Assembly (NCBI GenBank): GCA_021812845.1
Contig: JAKAML010000076.1
Coordinates: 1-6,674 of the forward strand
Reading direction: 5' to 3'
Origin: Pseudomonadota bacterium
GTDB taxonomy: Bacteria; Pseudomonadota; Alphaproteobacteria; Rhizobiales; Hyphomicrobiaceae
DNA length: 6,674 nt
A program made the position numbers and the translations under genes. Below the pieces are notes generated by a model. That model saw only the letters and a list, made by a program, of their open reading frames with translations. It ran no database searches and was not told the DNA's origin. This document shows, one piece after another, positions 5,194 through 6,674 of this stretch. Positions within the stretch are counted from its first letter, which is position 1; the number at the start of each line of letters is the position of its first letter.

Positions 5194-6537
5194 ATGACGA
5201 CTTTCAACAGACGTGACTTCGGAAAACTCGTGGGTGGCGCCGGCGCCGGAGTGGTGACGGCCTCGGGCCTGTCGTCGTTCGCGATCGCGCAGGGCGCAGC
5301 GGCGGCCAAGGTCGTCGTGATCGGTGGCGGCTGCGGCGGTGCGACGGTCGCCCACTTCCTCAAGAAGGGCGATCCCAAGCTCGACGTCACGCTGATCGAG
5401 GCCAACAAGATCTACTCGTCGTCGTTCGGCTCGAACCTCTATCTCGGCGGCTTCCGCGGCTTCGACACGCTGAACCACGGCTACGAAGGCCTGCGCGCCG
5501 CCGGCGTCAAGGTCGTGCACCAGTTCGCCAATGCCGTCGACACCGCCAAGAAGGTGGTCAAGACCAAGGAGGGCGGTTCCTACGCCTACGATCGGCTGGT
5601 GCTCTCGCCGGGCATCGCGATCAAGTACGATTCGATCCCCGGCTACACCAAGGAGATCTCGAACCAGTTCCCGCACGCCTACGAGACGTCGGGCGTCGGC
5701 AAGCAGCAGCTGATGCGGCTCATGGAGGCGATGCCGAACGGCGGCACTTTCGCCATGGTCATGCCCAACAACCCCTACCGCTGCCCGCCCGGGCCCTACG
5801 AGCGCGCGTGCATGATCGCGCACTACCTCAAGACCAAGAAGCCGAAGTCGAAGCTCGTCATCCTCGATCCCAAGAAGGCCTTCTCGAAGCAGCCCGTGTT
5901 CACCGAGGCGTTCGACAAGTACTACAAGGGCATCATCGAGATGAACCTGACGAACGACATCGACGACTTCTCGGTGACGCAGTTCGATCCCAAGGCCAAG
6001 GAGCTCACGACGAAGTCCGGCAAGAAGGTCAAGTTCGACGCCGCCAACATCATCCCGCAGCAGCGGGCCGGCGACATCGCCAAGCTCGCCGGCGTGACGG
6101 ACAAGGACTGGGTGGCGATCAACCCCGAGACGTTCCAGTCGACGGCCAACAAGGACATCTACGTCGTCGGCGATTCGACCGTCGCGGCGGAGATGCCGAA
6201 GTCGGGCTTCTCGGCCAACAGCCAGGGCAAGGTCGTGGTGGCCGAGATCCTCGCGGACCTGTCCAAGAAGGAGAAGTTCCCCGCGCGCTACCGCAACACC
6301 TGCTGGTCGCTGGTTGCGCCCGACGACTGCATCAAGGTCGGCGCCAACTACACCGCCAAGGAGGGCAAGCTCGCGCCTGAAGGCTCGTTCGTGTCCAAGG
6401 CCGGTGAGGACGCGGGCCTCAGGAAGCAGAACTACGCCGAGTACGTCGGCTGGTACGACGGCATCATCACCGACATGTTCGCGAAGACCGCCGCGGCGCC
6501 GAAGAAGGCCGCGCCGGCCGCTCAGAAGAAGGGTTGA
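5194..6537 (+). CDS. fccB: Flavocytochrome c sulfide dehydrogenase, FAD-binding flavoprotein subunit
   Basis: A 447-residue periplasmic flavoprotein that oxidises sulfide to sulfur or polysulfide and normally passes electrons to a c-type cytochrome partner (FccA). Residues 1-33 are a Tat signal, with NRRDFGK (5-11), a hydrophobic stretch and a likely AIA cleavage site, fitting export of a folded FAD protein. The FAD dinucleotide motif VVIGGGCGGA is at 41-50, and a second FAD-contact motif, DIYVVGDS, is at 321-328. The redox-active disulfide pair is conserved: C197 in YRCPPGPYERA and C370 in NTCWSLVAP, equivalent to C161 and C337 of Allochromatium FccB. The C-terminal flavin-binding domain typical of this family (PF09242 type) spans about 363-430 and ends near GWYDGIITDMFA. 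Residues 431-447 are a Lys/Ala/Pro-rich tail. The Allochromatium cysteine that bonds FAD covalently appears to be Ser77 here. GGAAGGGA five bases upstream fixes the start. No cytochrome gene lies in the window. Control by the SqrR-like repressor upstream is likely. A plain sulfide:quinone reductase is less likely, given the RCPPGPYER and NTCWS motifs and the Tat signal. Confidence 0.93.
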   Translation: MTTFNRRDFGKLVGGAGAGVVTASGLSSFAIAQGAAAAKVVVIGGGCGGATVAHFLKKGDPKLDVTLIEANKIYSSSFGSNLYLGGFRGFDTLNHGYEGLRAAGVKVVHQFANAVDTAKKVVKTKEGGSYAYDRLVLSPGIAIKYDSIPGYTKEISNQFPHAYETSGVGKQQLMRLMEAMPNGGTFAMVMPNNPYRCPPGPYERACMIAHYLKTKKPKSKLVILDPKKAFSKQPVFTEAFDKYYKGIIEMNLTNDIDDFSVTQFDPKAKELTTKSGKKVKFDAANIIPQQRAGDIAKLAGVTDKDWVAINPETFQSTANKDIYVVGDSTVAAEMPKSGFSANSQGKVVVAEILADLSKKEKFPARYRNTCWSLVAPDDCIKVGANYTAKEGKLAPEGSFVSKAGEDAGLRKQNYAEYVGWYDGIITDMFAKTAAAPKKAAPAAQKKG

Positions 6538-6565
6538 TCCTCCGGGGGACGTCGGATCGGCCGCA

Positions 6566-6601
6566 CCGGCGGACGGACGGGCGCACGCCGCCGTCCGCCG
6601 G
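6566..6601 (+). terminator. Strong GC-rich terminator-like hairpin after fccB
   Basis: CCGGCGGACGG (6566-6576) and CCGTCCGCCGG (6591-6601) are perfect 11-base arms. Three more pairs, CGG with CCG, form inside after a one-base bulge, leaving a seven-base loop. It begins 29 bases after the fccB stop. The sequence after it (TCGCCTTCCC) is pyrimidine-rich but not a T-run, as is common for terminator hairpins in GC-rich bacteria. It suggests fccB ends its transcript here, at least in part. Confidence 0.6.
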
Positions 6602-6674
6602 TCGCCTTCCCGCTCCGCCATTCCCCGCGGGCGACTTGGCAACTGCGCGGAGGCGGCGAGCCGGGTCGGCGTCG
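6602..6674. other. Right-edge non-coding sequence
   Basis: These 73 GC-rich bases follow the hairpin and hold no recognisable start, ribosome binding site or motif. A gene for a cytochrome partner could begin beyond the edge, but nothing here shows it. Confidence 0.4.

Noticed and set aside
5059..6642. Minus-strand open frame of 527 codons opposite fccB
   Set aside because: It is antisense to a clearly identified flavoprotein and shows the same Arg/Gly/Leu/Val-biased shadow composition, with no recognisable motif.
1..6674. CRISPR arrays, tRNA or rRNA genes, insertion sequences and attachment sites
   Set aside because: No regularly spaced direct repeats, transposase-like frames, terminal inverted repeats with target duplications, or recognisable tRNA/rRNA sequence were seen on either strand.

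Overview
The window is GC-rich DNA (roughly two-thirds G+C by eye) with strong G/C bias at third codon positions. It most resembles an alphaproteobacterium, probably of the Hyphomicrobiales/Methylobacterium type. This inference rests on the style of the classical autotransporter, a BigR/SqrR-type regulator and a Tat-exported flavocytochrome c sulfide dehydrogenase flavoprotein. The cell must be Gram-negative, because the autotransporter needs an outer membrane. LAYOUT: (1) positions 1-328, minus strand: the N-terminal 109 codons of an unrecognised protein that runs off the left edge. (2) 329-573: a divergent intergenic region with four closely spaced inverted repeats. (3) 574-3804, plus: a 1076-residue type Va autotransporter with a signal peptide, a beta-helical passenger containing nine regular repeats, an autochaperone-like segment and a C-terminal beta-barrel. 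(4) 3805-4160: a non-coding region with some dyad symmetry but no convincing full promoter. (5) 4161-4538, plus: an ArsR/SmtB-fold repressor carrying the two cysteines of the BigR/SqrR persulfide sensors, exactly 66 residues apart. (6) 4539-5193: a 655-base gene-free stretch. It contains an ATTC-N8-GAAT dyad lying between a plausible -35 and -10, followed by a long, hairpin-rich leader. (7) 5194-6537, plus: fccB, the sulfide-oxidising FAD subunit of flavocytochrome c. (8) 6538-6674: a strong GC-rich terminator-like hairpin, then no recognisable gene. HOW THE PARTS WORK TOGETHER: the right half reads as a small sulfide-response module. The regulator is predicted to repress a promoter at about 4719-4746 by binding the dyad between its core elements. 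Sulfide-derived persulfide or polysulfide would link Cys50 and Cys116 and release the repressor. The periplasmic flavoprotein would then be made to oxidise sulfide. No haem c (CXXCH) subunit is present, so the electron acceptor must be encoded elsewhere or just downstream. The autotransporter and the partial left-hand gene have no evident functional link to sulfide. The most notable points are the regulator/operator/target match, the apparent loss of the cysteine that carries covalent FAD in the Allochromatium enzyme, the roughly 440-base leader, and the strict register of the passenger repeats.
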